Shown: positions 10,149 through 19,738, counted from the stretch's first letter. The stretch: 58,346 bases of DNA from Spongiibacteraceae bacterium (GCA_002710725.1 PAKT01000027.1:1-58346), one strand, 5' to 3'. Notes: generated by a model from the letters alone, not told the origin. Made by a program: numbers and translations.

Positions 10149-10670
10149 ATGCAGATACTCAATACGCTTACACAGTATGATACTCGCATGTTCCTCTGGT
10201 GCGTAAACAGCCGCCACCAGAACATGCTGGCCAAAACCGCGAGGCAGGTTTCCCGCAGTGGCGACGGCTATCTTCAGGTGCTTATCCCCACCGGGCTGGC
10301 GCTGGTAGCCGGTGAGGCCGGTAAGCATCTGTTGCTCGCCACCCTGCTGGCTTTTGCCATTGAGCTGCCTATTTACTGGATACTCAAGAACAGCTTCCGG
10401 CGACGCCGACCACCTGAAGCCATCCCAAGTTTCTCAAGCCTGATTACCGCCTCGGACAAATTCAGCTTTCCGTCCGGTCACACCGCTGCCGCGACCATGC
10501 TTGCAACGCTGGTCTACCTGAGCTTCGGCATGCTGGCCCTGCCGCTGATGATCTGGGCGGCTATGGTTGGCGCCTCACGGGTGATTCTTGGTGTGCACTT
10601 TCCCGGCGATATTCTCGCGGGTGCGACACTGGGTGCCACGCTGGCCTACTGGAGTTTTTCTGTTGTCTGA
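10149..10670 (+). CDS. PAP2-family membrane phosphatase
   Basis: A 173-residue integral membrane enzyme carrying the three phosphatase signatures: KNSFRRRRP near 80, FSFPSGHTAA near 108 and SRVILGVHFPGD near 148, with hydrophobic segments between them. Members dephosphorylate phosphatidic acid, isoprenyl diphosphates or similar lipid phosphates at the membrane. ATG at 10149 has AGGAG 7 nt upstream, which decides against the longer frame. The gene precedes a glycosyltransferase on the same strand, suggesting a lipid or lipid-linked sugar substrate (inference). Confidence 0.88.
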   Translation: MQILNTLTQYDTRMFLWCVNSRHQNMLAKTARQVSRSGDGYLQVLIPTGLALVAGEAGKHLLLATLLAFAIELPIYWILKNSFRRRRPPEAIPSFSSLITASDKFSFPSGHTAAATMLATLVYLSFGMLALPLMIWAAMVGASRVILGVHFPGDILAGATLGATLAYWSFSVV

Positions 10671-10690
10671 TATGAACAGCGCAGCAACTG

Positions 10691-10731
10691 CTCCCCTCGT
10701 CCCGGCCTTCTCCCAGAGGGAGAAGGAGCGG
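10691..10731. repeat. Variant copy of the CCCTCACCC/GGGAGAGGG repeat
   Basis: CTCCCCTCGTCCCGGCCTTC precedes a TTCTCCC/GGGAGAA hairpin whose stem has compensated changes relative to the common CTCTCCC/GGGAGAG form. It lies in the spacer between the PAP2 and glycosyltransferase genes. Confidence 0.6.
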
Positions 10732-10745
10732 AAGTACCCGCAGGC

Positions 10746-11774
10746 ATGAAAATACTCTACGGTGTACAGGGCACCGGCAATGGTCATATCAGCCGCGCGC
10801 GGATGATGGCCAAGCACTTTCACGAAAGAAAGGCCGACGTCGATTTTCTGTTTTCAGGCCGCGATCCCGAGCGCTACTTCGAGATGGAGTGCTTTGGCGA
10901 CTATCAGACTCGCACCGGCCTGAGTTTTATTACCCATCAGGGCTCGGTCAGCTACCTTCGCACTGCCTTGCAAAATCGTCCTGTCCAGTTCCTGCGGGAA
11001 GTGCGCGATCTGGACGTTTCCGGCTACGATGTCATCCTCACCGATTTCGAGCCGGTGACAGCCTGGGCAGGTAAACTGCTGGGCTGCCCGGTGATTGGTA
11101 TCGGCCACCAGTACGCCTTCCACCACCCCGGTGTGCCGCGCAGCAAAGGCGATATTCTCAGCCGGTTGATTTTGCGCTGCTTCGCACCGGTTAGCACCGG
11201 CCTGGGTTTGCACTGGTCTGATTTTGGCGGGCCGATAGTTCCGCCGATTGTGAATACTTCTGTCACCAGTCAAGAGGGCAACAGCATTCTGGTTTACCTG
11301 CCCTTTGAAGATCAGCAGCGTGTCACCCGTCTGTTAAACCAGCTAAACGGCTGGCATTTCATTCAGTACTCACCGGATTTGCAGGACGGCAGAGATGGCA
11401 ATGTCGATACCCGCCAAACCAGCTTCAGCGGTTTCAAGCAGAACCTGCAAAGCTGTCGCGCGGTGATCTGTAACGCGGGCTTTGAACTGATCAGCGAATG
11501 TCTCTACCTTGGCAAGACCGTTCTCGCAAAACCCGTTGCCGGTCAGGGTGAGCAGATCGCCAACGCCCTTGCGCTCTCTCAGCTGAACTATGCCGATATC
11601 ATGCATGAGCTTAGCCTGAATCAAATTCAAAACTGGCTGAGTGCATTGCCGGAAGCCCGGCGCGTACAGTATCCGGATGTTGCGGCGGCGCTGGTAGAGT
11701 GGGTGCTGTCGGAACAGTGGCACGACACCCGAGGCCTCAGCGAAGATCTCTGGCGAAAAACCCGACTGGCTTAA
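10746..11774 (+). CDS. MJ1255/VC2487-family glycosyltransferase
   Basis: The 342-residue protein begins MKILYGVQGTGNGHISRARM, the glycine-rich N-terminal loop of GT-B enzymes of the MJ1255/VC2487 family. Its C-terminal half has CNAGFELISECLYLGKTVLAKPVAGQGEQ, the nucleotide-sugar binding and dimer-like region of UDP-glycosyltransferases. The acceptor is not known. With the PAP2 enzyme before it and lipid acyltransferases nearby, a glycolipid product is plausible. ATG at 10746 is close to the repeat at 10691-10731. Confidence 0.85.
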   Translation: MKILYGVQGTGNGHISRARMMAKHFHERKADVDFLFSGRDPERYFEMECFGDYQTRTGLSFITHQGSVSYLRTALQNRPVQFLREVRDLDVSGYDVILTDFEPVTAWAGKLLGCPVIGIGHQYAFHHPGVPRSKGDILSRLILRCFAPVSTGLGLHWSDFGGPIVPPIVNTSVTSQEGNSILVYLPFEDQQRVTRLLNQLNGWHFIQYSPDLQDGRDGNVDTRQTSFSGFKQNLQSCRAVICNAGFELISECLYLGKTVLAKPVAGQGEQIANALALSQLNYADIMHELSLNQIQNWLSALPEARRVQYPDVAAALVEWVLSEQWHDTRGLSEDLWRKTRLA

Positions 11775-11780
11775 TGGATG

Positions 11781-12057
11781 CCCTCACCCTAACCCTCTCC
11801 CAGAGGGAGAGGGGACTAAGTTGGCGTAAGTTTGCTGATTCTCCCTTTAGCAGAAGGCTGGGTGTAGTGGCTGCACGTTTCCGGGTGGCTGCTCGTCCCA
11901 AAACTCGCACATCTTCAATCCCCTCTCCCTCTGGGACAAAGCCGATAGGCTTTGGGCATCGGAGCTTGCGACGATGGGGCGATGGGGCGAAGCCCCGTAC
12001 CCACAGCGCTTCGCGGGGCATGCTAAACGAAGTGAGTCACTGGGTTAGGGTGAGGGC
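11781..12057. repeat. Long composite copy of the CCCTCACCC/GGGTGAGGG element
   Basis: The left end CCCTCACCCTAACCCTCTCCC (positions 11781-11801) and right end GGGTTAGGGTGAGGG are inverted. Inside lie a CTCTCCC/GGGAGAG hairpin, about 110 bp of variable sequence, a second CTCTCCCTCTGGGA module at 11922-11936, and a GC-rich module with TTGGGCATCGGAGCTTGCGA and GGGGCGAAGCCCC that recurs at 26359-26515. No protein is encoded. It fills the convergent gap between two genes. Confidence 0.85.
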
Positions 12058-12076
12058 CGGTTAGGAATGGCAGGCC

Positions 12077-13819
12077 TCAGGCGGCCTGCTCAGTTTTTAT
12101 TGTCTGGTCTTTTTCTAATCTCGAACTATCCAGATAGCGCTTGCGGCGAGCTGGCTTCATTTTTTCGATATCCACCATCACCAGGCCATCCACACAGTCG
12201 GCAAAGTCGGGGTCGATATTGTAGGCGGCAAACTGCACCCCACCGGGCTCGCACAACTCCGAATACTGTTTGTACAGGGGCGGTACGCTGGCGCCCAGCT
12301 CGGCGAGCCGGGCCTTTAGTTTGATAAACTCACTGGCGTAATCTTCCCCAGCAAAACCCTCACTCGCCGTCGGCGTGTAAGGCAGTTTCGCAACAGCCCA
12401 GCGGGAGGCGGGCGGGAAGTGCTTGCTGTAAAAATCCACCATCAGTTCTCGGGCCGAGGACGGCAGCTCATTACTGATACTGACCGGACCAAAGAGATAG
12501 CGCACTTCGGGGTAGCGCGACAGGTAGGCACCGACACCCTGCCACAAATAATCCAGCGCCGCTTTGCCCCAATACTGGGGCTGCACAAAGCTGCGCCCCA
12601 GCTCAACGCCCTGCTGAAGGTAAGGGGCAGCGTCTTCGGTAAAGTGAAACAGGGTCGCGGTATACAGGGTTTGATCCGCGGCAAGAGAGGCACAGCGGGC
12701 CAGACGGTAGGCTCCTACCAGCTCCAGCTGATTGTCATCCCACAACAGAATATGATCATAGTAGCTGTCGTAAATATCGGTATCGCGGCGCTGTCCGGTG
12801 CCCTCACCCACTGCGCGAAAGCTGATTTCCCTGAGTCGTCCCAGCTCCCGCATGATCACGCTGTCGCCCGCGTAGCGGTAGCAGTAGATTTCCATACCGT
12901 CGCGGGTCGTACCCAAGCGGTCGCTGGCCCTCAAGGCCTGACGCAGCAGGCGTCGTTCTTCCGGGTGAGCCACAGATTGCATCTGCGGCATAAAGTATTT
13001 TTCGCCGCGCTGCTGACGCGCCCCTAACTTATACACATGGCGCTTAAACAACTGCGCTTTGGCGCGCGGCGTCAGCGGCAGTGATTCATAACTGCCAGTT
13101 TCCACAATCGGGCCGATGCTCATGCGCGCGCTGCGATGATGTTGCTTGAACATCTCGCGAATCAGCCACAGGGTCGATATCGGCTTGGCCAACAGCGAAA
13201 GGGCATAGAAGAACAGCGAATTGCGGGCATTGATATGCACCGGCAGAATCGGCGCTTGGGTTTTGCTGGCAAAGCGCAGAAAGCCGGTACGCCAGCGGCT
13301 GTCTTTAACGCCGGTCGGCCCCAGTCGTGATACTTCACCTGCCGGGAAGATAATCAACGCGCCACCCTCATTCAGGTGAGCTTCGATGTTTTTCAAATTC
13401 TGCTTTGGTGTGTTGCCGTTCATGTTATCGACCGGCAACAGCAAGGGGCGCAGCGGCTCCAGACTGTAGAGCAGCTCATTGGCGACTACTTTCACATCCG
13501 GGCGGATCTCGCTCAACAATTTCAAGAGCGCCAGGCCGTCGAGACTGCCAATGGGGTGGTTGGCAACGATCACCACCTTGCCCGACACCGGAATGCGCTC
13601 TTTTTCCCAAGCCTTTACGCTGTAGTCAAAGTCAAAATACTCCAGTGCCTTGTCGACAAAGTCGATGCCGACCAGATGCGGATAGTCACGCTCAAACTGC
13701 TTGAACTCCCGCTCGTGAAAAAGGTAGCGGAACAGCGTCACCAGAGTGCTTCGAATGTGGGGGTGCTTCTCGGCTATTGCCGGAAACCGCTCATTGACGA
13801 CCGTATCAACACAAATCAT
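12077..13819 (-). CDS. Fused lysophospholipid-type acyltransferase and GNAT-like N-acyltransferase
   Basis: This 580-residue protein joins two domains. Residues about 1-270 are a PlsC-like acyltransferase with VIVANHPIGSLDG near 83-95 and FPAGEVSR near 158. The spacing between H and D is five residues, as in this subfamily. Residues about 300-560 are GNAT-like (REISFRAVGEGTG, LVGAYRLARC, ELGRSFVQPQYW). The layout is that of OlsF-type bifunctional enzymes that make ornithine lipids, so an acylated amino-acid lipid is the best guess, but the product cannot be read from sequence. The upstream phosphoesterase gene ends 8 bp before it. Confidence 0.75.
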   Translation of the reverse strand: MICVDTVVNERFPAIAEKHPHIRSTLVTLFRYLFHEREFKQFERDYPHLVGIDFVDKALEYFDFDYSVKAWEKERIPVSGKVVIVANHPIGSLDGLALLKLLSEIRPDVKVVANELLYSLEPLRPLLLPVDNMNGNTPKQNLKNIEAHLNEGGALIIFPAGEVSRLGPTGVKDSRWRTGFLRFASKTQAPILPVHINARNSLFFYALSLLAKPISTLWLIREMFKQHHRSARMSIGPIVETGSYESLPLTPRAKAQLFKRHVYKLGARQQRGEKYFMPQMQSVAHPEERRLLRQALRASDRLGTTRDGMEIYCYRYAGDSVIMRELGRLREISFRAVGEGTGQRRDTDIYDSYYDHILLWDDNQLELVGAYRLARCASLAADQTLYTATLFHFTEDAAPYLQQGVELGRSFVQPQYWGKAALDYLWQGVGAYLSRYPEVRYLFGPVSISNELPSSARELMVDFYSKHFPPASRWAVAKLPYTPTASEGFAGEDYASEFIKLKARLAELGASVPPLYKQYSELCEPGGVQFAAYNIDPDFADCVDGLVMVDIEKMKPARRKRYLDSSRLEKDQTIKTEQAA

Positions 13820-13827
13820 GACATCAT

Positions 13828-14649
13828 CTACCCCGCCTTGCGCAGCGGAATCACATCCGCTTCGTGAAGGCCAACTTGAGAATTGAATTCGCGCACAATG
13901 CGCTGGCGGTCGCTCCAGTGGAGCAGTTGCAACTCACCGGTATCGGTTTCAGTCAGCGCACTGCAGCTTTCGATCCAATCGCCGTCGTTGCAGTACACAA
14001 TGCCATTGATAATACGCATGCCCGGCTGGTGAATGTGCCCGCAGATAACGCCATCCAGCCCGCGCCGCTGTGCCTCCTGCACCGCGGCCTGCTCGTACAC
14101 ATCAATCACCTGCCGGGCGTTTTTGACTCGCCGCTTGATGTAGGTGGCCAGCGACCAGTAACCCAGCCCCAGGCGACTGCGGATAAAGTTGCCCCAGCGA
14201 TTCAGGAACAGGAGAAAGTCGTAGGCGACATCGCCCACCAGATGTTCGAGCCGGTTCAGGCGAATATGGGGGTCGAGAACATCGCCGTGAAAGACCAGAA
14301 GTTTGCGACCATCTGCGGTGGTGTGTACCACCTCGTGTTTGATCTCAACCGCACCCAGCGACTCGCCAACGTAGTCCCGCAGGGGTTCGTCGTGATTGCC
14401 CGGAATGTAAACCACCCGGGTACCGTGTCGGGATTTTTTCAGGATGGCCCGCAGCACATCGTAGTGAGCGGCGGGCCAGAAGAAGCGTTTTTTCAGAGAC
14501 CAGAGGTCGACAATATCGCCCACCAGATAGAGGGTTTCACAGTCGACGCTATTGAGAAAATCGAGAAGGTAGTCTGCCCGACAATCCCTGAAACCCAGGT
14601 GAATATCAGACAGCCAGACTGCTTTGTACCGCAGCAAGGGAGTGCTCAA
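13828..14649 (-). CDS. LpxH-like metallophosphoesterase
   Basis: A calcineurin-fold phosphoesterase with all metal-binding blocks: WLSDIHLGFRD, LVGDIVDLW, IPGNHDEP, VFHGDVLD and CGHIHQPG. It belongs to the UDP-2,3-diacylglucosamine pyrophosphatase-related group, but is longer than LpxH and lacks enough signature for me to assign that reaction. The start is uncertain: TTG at 14649 has GGAG eight bases upstream, while an in-frame GTG at 14673 lacks a ribosome site. It is encoded 8 bp ahead of the fused acyltransferase and likely acts in the same lipid pathway. Confidence 0.8.
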   Translation of the reverse strand: MSTPLLRYKAVWLSDIHLGFRDCRADYLLDFLNSVDCETLYLVGDIVDLWSLKKRFFWPAAHYDVLRAILKKSRHGTRVVYIPGNHDEPLRDYVGESLGAVEIKHEVVHTTADGRKLLVFHGDVLDPHIRLNRLEHLVGDVAYDFLLFLNRWGNFIRSRLGLGYWSLATYIKRRVKNARQVIDVYEQAAVQEAQRRGLDGVICGHIHQPGMRIINGIVYCNDGDWIESCSALTETDTGELQLLHWSDRQRIVREFNSQVGLHEADVIPLRKAG

Positions 14650-14749
14650 TGGTTTGGCTCCGCGCTTTAACACGGAGCCAGACTAACCAGTGGCAGTGAC
14701 AGTCAAATGTCAGTTGGGAAACAGTTTTGTGACAGCCAGATAGTGTTAC

Positions 14750-17233
14750 CTAGGCCTGCGATTCACCGTCTTCCAGCTTCTGCAGAGACAATCGCGGGTC
14801 GCGCACCAGATGTTGCATCCCCTGCTGAACCGCAGGACCAAGCAACCAGACCCACTGCTCCGCCAATTCCTGCAGGCGCGGGTTTACACTCAATAAGGTG
14901 CCATCTTCTTCAAGCAGACCCTGATCGACCAACGCATCAATATAAATACGAAACAGGGTTTTATCGAAGTATTCCGGTGCTTCCCTGCCGGTCAGAATCG
15001 CAAGGCGCTGCACCATAAAGATAATGTGCTGTTCGATCGCCGAACGCTCGGTGGGTCGCTCGCTGAGCTGATACACCAGCAGCAGACTGCACATGGTATA
15101 ACGCTCCAGCGTTTCCCGCAGCAGACGGCCAAGCCCGATCAGTGCGCTGTACTCGCTCGAACCGATATCCGGGCGATACAGTTTACTGCCCTCGCGGTTC
15201 AACAGACCAAGCTCAACCATGGCCTCAATCAGCTCGCGTACTCGCTCTTCCGCGTCTCTTATCGGCCAGTGCAGAAAAAGCTCACGTTTAAGGAAGGGGT
15301 ACAGCCCGACACAGCGCTGTACCAGCGCCTCTTCATCAATACTGTTGCTGTGCCTGAGAAAACGCGCAATCAAGGAGGGCAAGGCCAGCACATGCATCAC
15401 CGAGTTGCGGTAATAGGTAAGCATGATGGCTTCATTGCCGGTGACCGTAATAATCGGCCCCCAGGCATGTTCTATGCGAGACAGGCCGGCGGTGCGCGCC
15501 GCCGCTTCGAAAATCTCCTCCGCCGATTGCTCGGGGAGAACAATATCCTGACTGTAGGGTACCCGGCGCATCAATGTCAGGAAGCGTTCAATTTGCTCCA
15601 GCAGTTCAGTCTCTGCCATCGCTCGCTGCGGGCTCGACAGCAGAATCGCCGAGACCAGACCAATCGGATTCACAATCGCCGCCTGATTCACCCGCTCCAT
15701 GTTCAGGCGCGACAGCCGCTCGATGGCGAGCGGCAGCCAGGTTTTATCTCCAGCCTGCAAGCGACTCCGCCACTGAGGCTCCAGACGGGTAAGCGCCTCA
15801 GACAGAATAATCGGTTCGCCAAACGCAACGTGTGGGCTGCCGTAAGAGGATTTGAATATCTTGCGTGCCTTCAGCAGTTCACCGGCGGATTCTTTTTTCT
15901 TGCCCGCGCCGCGCAGCTCCTTGGCATAACTGCCGCCTTCCACCAGCTTATCGTAGCCAACATAGACTGGCACCAGCGCCGCCGCGCGGCTCGGCTGCGC
16001 CAGGAAGCTTTCAACCACCATCGACAGCATGCCGCGCTTGGCGGGAAGCAGGCGCCCTGTGCGACTGCGCCCGCCTTCCGGGAAGAACTCCACTGGATAA
16101 CCGCGCCCCAACAGCACATCGAGGTAGGCTCTGAAAACCGCCGAATACAATTGTTGGCCGGCAAAACTGCGACGAATATAGAAGGCCCCACCCCGGCGCA
16201 GCAGGCCACCCGCCGGCCAGAAGTTCAGGTTAACGCCCGCCGCGATGTGAGGCGGCACCAGCCCCTGATAATAGAGGGTCCAGGAGATCAGAAGATAATC
16301 CAGATGACTGCGGTGGGACGGCATGTAAATAACGTGATACTTGTTGGCAACCGAGCGCAGCCGATCAACATTGTAGGCTTTCACACCGCTGAATATCTTG
16401 CGGAACACCCAGCTCAGGACAATATCCAGAAAGCGAATCATTCGCGGATCAAAATTGGCGGCCACTTCGTTAGCCATTTTCCGCGCCCGCTTATACGCTT
16501 CGTCACGGCTGATGCTCTGTTCCTGCACCTCTTCCTGCAGCGCCTGTTGCACCAGCGGGCGACGCAGTGTGACGTTGATCATGTGCTGACGCGACAGCAG
16601 ACTCGGCCCCAGGGTCGCCGTCTTTTGCCGCAGGAAATGAAACGACAGTCCGCGATGCAGTAATTCAGCAGCTCTCAGATGATTTGGCTGACGTTTCAGA
16701 AAGCTATCAAAGTCGATAGGCTCGGCAAATTTCACCAGGGCTGAGCGCCCCTGAACCAGCATGATCAATAACTTGCGCAGCCCACCTGCCAGTTCCGCAT
16801 CACCGACCAGCAGCTTGAGAATAGAGGTTTCGCTGCCCGGATCACGCCCCCAGAAGATGGAAACAGGCACGATCTGGATGCCCGCGCCTTGCTGGCCGGC
16901 CGCACCCGCGATAACTTTTACCAGCTGCTGGGGCGAATGCTGTTCATCCAGTTCGGCAATCACCGGCAAGTAAAGACAAGCCGCGCTGTCGGCAGTGGGC
17001 AAATCGCCGGAGGGTGTATTTACAACCGGCAACTCTAATTGTCGGCACAGGCGCTCCAGCACTAGCCGGTCAGACCAGCTGTGCTGGCGCAAGACGTAGC
17101 ACACCGGCTGACCTTGCAGGGTTTCGCGCAGCGCATCGAGGTTTTCGGGGATGATCTGGGGTTTGACCGCCCACAACACCGGCCTCAGCAACACCCGAAC
17201 CAATACAAACGCTAAACGCCGTAACCACTTCAT
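14750..17233 (-). CDS. plsB: Glycerol-3-phosphate 1-O-acyltransferase
   Basis: PlsB transfers an acyl group to sn-1 of glycerol-3-phosphate at the inner membrane, the first step of phospholipid synthesis. The 827-residue length is typical. The catalytic HX4D motif is seen in PSHRSHLDYLL (near 306), followed by the G3P-binding block FFPEGGRSRTGR (near 386) and VPVYVGYDKL. An N-terminal hydrophobic stretch LAFVLVRVLLRPVLW fits membrane association. Its ATG overlaps the TGA of the upstream transporter gene (ATGA), so it depends on translation of that gene or an internal promoter. Confidence 0.95.
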   Translation of the reverse strand: MKWLRRLAFVLVRVLLRPVLWAVKPQIIPENLDALRETLQGQPVCYVLRQHSWSDRLVLERLCRQLELPVVNTPSGDLPTADSAACLYLPVIAELDEQHSPQQLVKVIAGAAGQQGAGIQIVPVSIFWGRDPGSETSILKLLVGDAELAGGLRKLLIMLVQGRSALVKFAEPIDFDSFLKRQPNHLRAAELLHRGLSFHFLRQKTATLGPSLLSRQHMINVTLRRPLVQQALQEEVQEQSISRDEAYKRARKMANEVAANFDPRMIRFLDIVLSWVFRKIFSGVKAYNVDRLRSVANKYHVIYMPSHRSHLDYLLISWTLYYQGLVPPHIAAGVNLNFWPAGGLLRRGGAFYIRRSFAGQQLYSAVFRAYLDVLLGRGYPVEFFPEGGRSRTGRLLPAKRGMLSMVVESFLAQPSRAAALVPVYVGYDKLVEGGSYAKELRGAGKKKESAGELLKARKIFKSSYGSPHVAFGEPIILSEALTRLEPQWRSRLQAGDKTWLPLAIERLSRLNMERVNQAAIVNPIGLVSAILLSSPQRAMAETELLEQIERFLTLMRRVPYSQDIVLPEQSAEEIFEAAARTAGLSRIEHAWGPIITVTGNEAIMLTYYRNSVMHVLALPSLIARFLRHSNSIDEEALVQRCVGLYPFLKRELFLHWPIRDAEERVRELIEAMVELGLLNREGSKLYRPDIGSSEYSALIGLGRLLRETLERYTMCSLLLVYQLSERPTERSAIEQHIIFMVQRLAILTGREAPEYFDKTLFRIYIDALVDQGLLEEDGTLLSVNPRLQELAEQWVWLLGPAVQQGMQHLVRDPRLSLQKLEDGESQA

Positions 17234-18432
17234 TCTACAAACCTTTTGTTATCGCTTGCGGACCGCAACAGCCAGAATCCACCAGCCGCCACCAGACCGC
17301 CCGACATCATGGTGAGCGCCATCGGTATCGCTGTTCCGTCCAGATGACTGCCGACAAAGGCGCCCGCCAGTGCCGCGGTGCCCATCTGCAAAAAGCCCAG
17401 TAATGCACTCGCGGTAGCCGCCATATCAGCAAAGGGCGCCAGTGCCACCGACATGGCCTGCGGCATGGTACTGCCTACTGCCGCAGTATAGAACACCATC
17501 GGCAAGACAACGGCGAGAGGATGGTGCCAACCGATTGCTCCCAGCACTGCCATTATGCCCGCAGAGCTTGCCGCCAGCACAGCGCCGCCGATCATGGTCT
17601 GCACCGGATCAAGCCGGTGGGCCAGCCGGGCGGTAAACAGGCTGCCCCCCATATAACCCGCCACAATCAGCATAAACCACCAGCCAAAGTGCTCCGGCGG
17701 CACGCCCATAAAATCAATCAACACAAAGCTGCTGCCCGAAATAAAAGCAAAGGCGCCAGAGTACATGGTCGCAATACCCAGCGTAGAAATCACAAAGTGC
17801 CTGTGGCCTAACAGAAAGCGATAATTCGCGAGAATGACCGATAGCTTGAACTGAGTCGGCTTGGGCAGCGTTTCAGGCAGCACCAACCATACAGTGATCA
17901 GCGCCACCAAACCGTAACCCGCCAGACTCCAGAAAATCGCCTGCCAGCCGGTGAAGGTCAGCATCCAGCCACCCAGCAGAGGCGCGATGACCGGCGCAAT
18001 CGCCATGATCGCCGCCATATAGCCCAGCGCCTTCGCCGCCTGGGTTGGCCCGTAGATATCCCGCGCCATGGCCCGTCCCAGCGTCGGGCCGACGCAAGCG
18101 GAGATACCCTGAATAAAACGCCAGAACACCAGCGACTCCACCGTCTCGGACAGGGCACAGCCGACACAGGCAATGGTAAACAGGGCAATACCGCCGAGCA
18201 GGATCGGCTTGCGACCGAAGCGATCTGCCATAGGGCCGCACAGCAGGTGAAATACGGCAAAACCGATCAGATAGGCACTCAGGGTCCACTGCACCGCGGG
18301 CAGCGTCGTGTCGAAATACGCCACCAGCGACGGCAGCGCCGGCAGGTACATATCGGTCGACAAGGGGCCGAAGGCGACGAAGGCTGACATCAGCCAGAGC
18401 GTCCAGCGCGATTGTGGGTCGAGGCTTTTCAT
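17230..18432 (-). CDS. Bcr/CflA-type MFS drug-resistance transporter
   Basis: A 400-residue twelve-helix transporter of the drug:H+ antiporter (DHA1) Bcr/CflA group. It shows the loop 2-3 motif GPMADRFGRKPILLGG and motif C-like APVIAPLLGGWML after helix 4. STDMYLPALP in helix 1 is typical of the group. The ATG at 18432 (MKSLDPQSRW) is chosen because the frame upstream runs through the terminator at 18453-18484. Its stop overlaps the plsB start by four bases. Substrate unknown. Confidence 0.85.
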   Translation of the reverse strand: MKSLDPQSRWTLWLMSAFVAFGPLSTDMYLPALPSLVAYFDTTLPAVQWTLSAYLIGFAVFHLLCGPMADRFGRKPILLGGIALFTIACVGCALSETVESLVFWRFIQGISACVGPTLGRAMARDIYGPTQAAKALGYMAAIMAIAPVIAPLLGGWMLTFTGWQAIFWSLAGYGLVALITVWLVLPETLPKPTQFKLSVILANYRFLLGHRHFVISTLGIATMYSGAFAFISGSSFVLIDFMGVPPEHFGWWFMLIVAGYMGGSLFTARLAHRLDPVQTMIGGAVLAASSAGIMAVLGAIGWHHPLAVVLPMVFYTAAVGSTMPQAMSVALAPFADMAATASALLGFLQMGTAALAGAFVGSHLDGTAIPMALTMMSGGLVAAGGFWLLRSASDNKRFVE

Positions 18433-18452
18433 GGCCCGGGGCCTATGCAGTT

Positions 18453-18484
18453 GGAAAGAAAAACGGGGCCAACTGGCCCCGTTC
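18453..18484 (-). terminator. Rho-independent terminator closing the HIP gene cluster
   Basis: AACGGGGCCA and TGGCCCCGTT form a perfect 10-bp stem (18462-18483) with a 2-nt apex. On the minus strand it is followed by TTTTTCTTTCC. It lies 20 bp after the last thiolase gene. Confidence 0.92.
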
Positions 18485-18503
18485 TCAGACAAGGTGGGGT
18501 ATT

Positions 18504-19706
18504 TTACAGCACTTCGAACAGACCGGCAGCACCCATACCACCGCCCACGCACATGGACACCACCACGTATTTAACACCGCGGCGCTTGCCTTCGATCAAA
18601 GCGTGGCCAACCATACGCGCGCCGCTCATACCAAAGGGGTGACCAATGGAAATCGCACCACCGTTGACGTTGAGCAGCTCATTGGGAATGTCCAGCTGAT
18701 CGCGGCAGTACAGCGCCTGACAGGCAAAGGCCTCGTTGATTTCCCACAGACCGATATCGCCCACTTTCAAACCGTGGCGTTTCAGCAGTTTGGGAATAGC
18801 AAACACGGGGCCGATACCCATTTCTTCCGGTGCCAGACCGGCGACCGCCATACCACGGTAGGCGCCCAGCGGCTGCAGTCCGCGTTTCTCTGCCATTGAG
18901 GCTTCCATCAGACACACGGCAGAGGCGCCGTCCGACAGTTGCGAGGCATTCCCGGCAGTGATGTGCTTGCCTTCCTTGATCAGCATGCCGTCTTTGAATA
19001 CCGGGTCGAGACCTTGCAGACTTTCCAGTGTGGTGGACGGACGGTTGCCTTCATCCTTTGTGAGAGTCACCTCTTCGTAGGTGGTCTCTTTGGTTTCTTT
19101 GTTGAATACCGCTTTGGTAGTAGTCAGCGGCACAATCTCGTCGTCGAACTTGCCCGATTCCTGACCGGCGGCAGTGCGCATCTGGCTCTGGTAGGAGAAC
19201 TCGTCCTGGGCGTCGCGAGAAATATTGTAGCGATCGGCAACGATTTCTGCCGTTTCAATCATCGCCATGTGCATGTAAGGCGTGTGATCGGTAACTGCCT
19301 TGGACACATTGCGGTAGCCGTTTTTGTGCTTGTTCTGGGTCAGGGAAATGGACTCCAGACCACCGGCAACGGCAATATCAATTTCGTCGGTCATGATGGC
19401 CTTGGCCGCATAGCCAATAGTCATCAGGCCAGACGAACACATGCGATCCAGTGAGGCACCGGACACAGTGACCGGCAAGCCGGCAGCCATCGCGCTAAGA
19501 CGCGCAATGTTGTAGCCCTGAGTGCCCTGCTGGGCTGCCGCGCCCATCAGCACGTCGTCGACTTCGCCACCTTCAATGCCGGCGCGCTCTACTGCGTGGC
19601 GGATAACATGGCCGCCCAGTACCGGCGCGTCGGTGTCGTTAAAAGCGCCGCGAAAAGCTTTGCCCATCGCAGTCCGTGCAGTTGAAACAATTACGGCTTC
19701 TTTCAT
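18504..19706 (-). CDS. Acetyl-CoA C-acyltransferase (thiolase), FadA5-like
   Basis: A 400-residue thiolase with nucleophile C90 in [28 protein letters not shown] carrying the active-site histidine, and the C-terminal catalytic cysteine in [15 protein letters not shown]. It is distinct from the FadA6-like enzyme encoded at 24747-25895. As the last gene of the cluster it could carry out the thiolytic step that removes acetyl-CoA from the HIP propanoate side chain, the role of a FadA5/ScdF-type enzyme. A general acyltransferase role is possible. It is followed by a strong terminator. Confidence 0.88.
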   Translation of the reverse strand: MKEAVIVSTARTAMGKAFRGAFNDTDAPVLGGHVIRHAVERAGIEGGEVDDVLMGAAAQQGTQGYNIARLSAMAAGLPVTVSGASLDRMCSSGLMTIGYAAKAIMTDEIDIAVAGGLESISLTQNKHKNGYRNVSKAVTDHTPYMHMAMIETAEIVADRYNISRDAQDEFSYQSQMRTAAGQESGKFDDEIVPLTTTKAVFNKETKETTYEEVTLTKDEGNRPSTTLESLQGLDPVFKDGMLIKEGKHITAGNASQLSDGASAVCLMEASMAEKRGLQPLGAYRGMAVAGLAPEEMGIGPVFAIPKLLKRHGLKVGDIGLWEINEAFACQALYCRDQLDIPNELLNVNGGAISIGHPFGMSGARMVGHALIEGKRRGVKYVVVSMCVGGGMGAAGLFEVL

Positions 19707-19738
19707 GATCTTTTCCCTTCCTATTTAACTATGACAAT

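Noticed and set aside
11699-12064. 121-codon frame across the repeat at 11781-12057
   Set aside because: It translates repeat DNA (LTLTLSQRERG) and starts inside the glycosyltransferase gene.
15026-16663. 545-codon open frame on the plus strand
   Set aside because: It is antisense to plsB, whose motifs and length are unmistakable. GC-rich genes often leave long open antisense frames.
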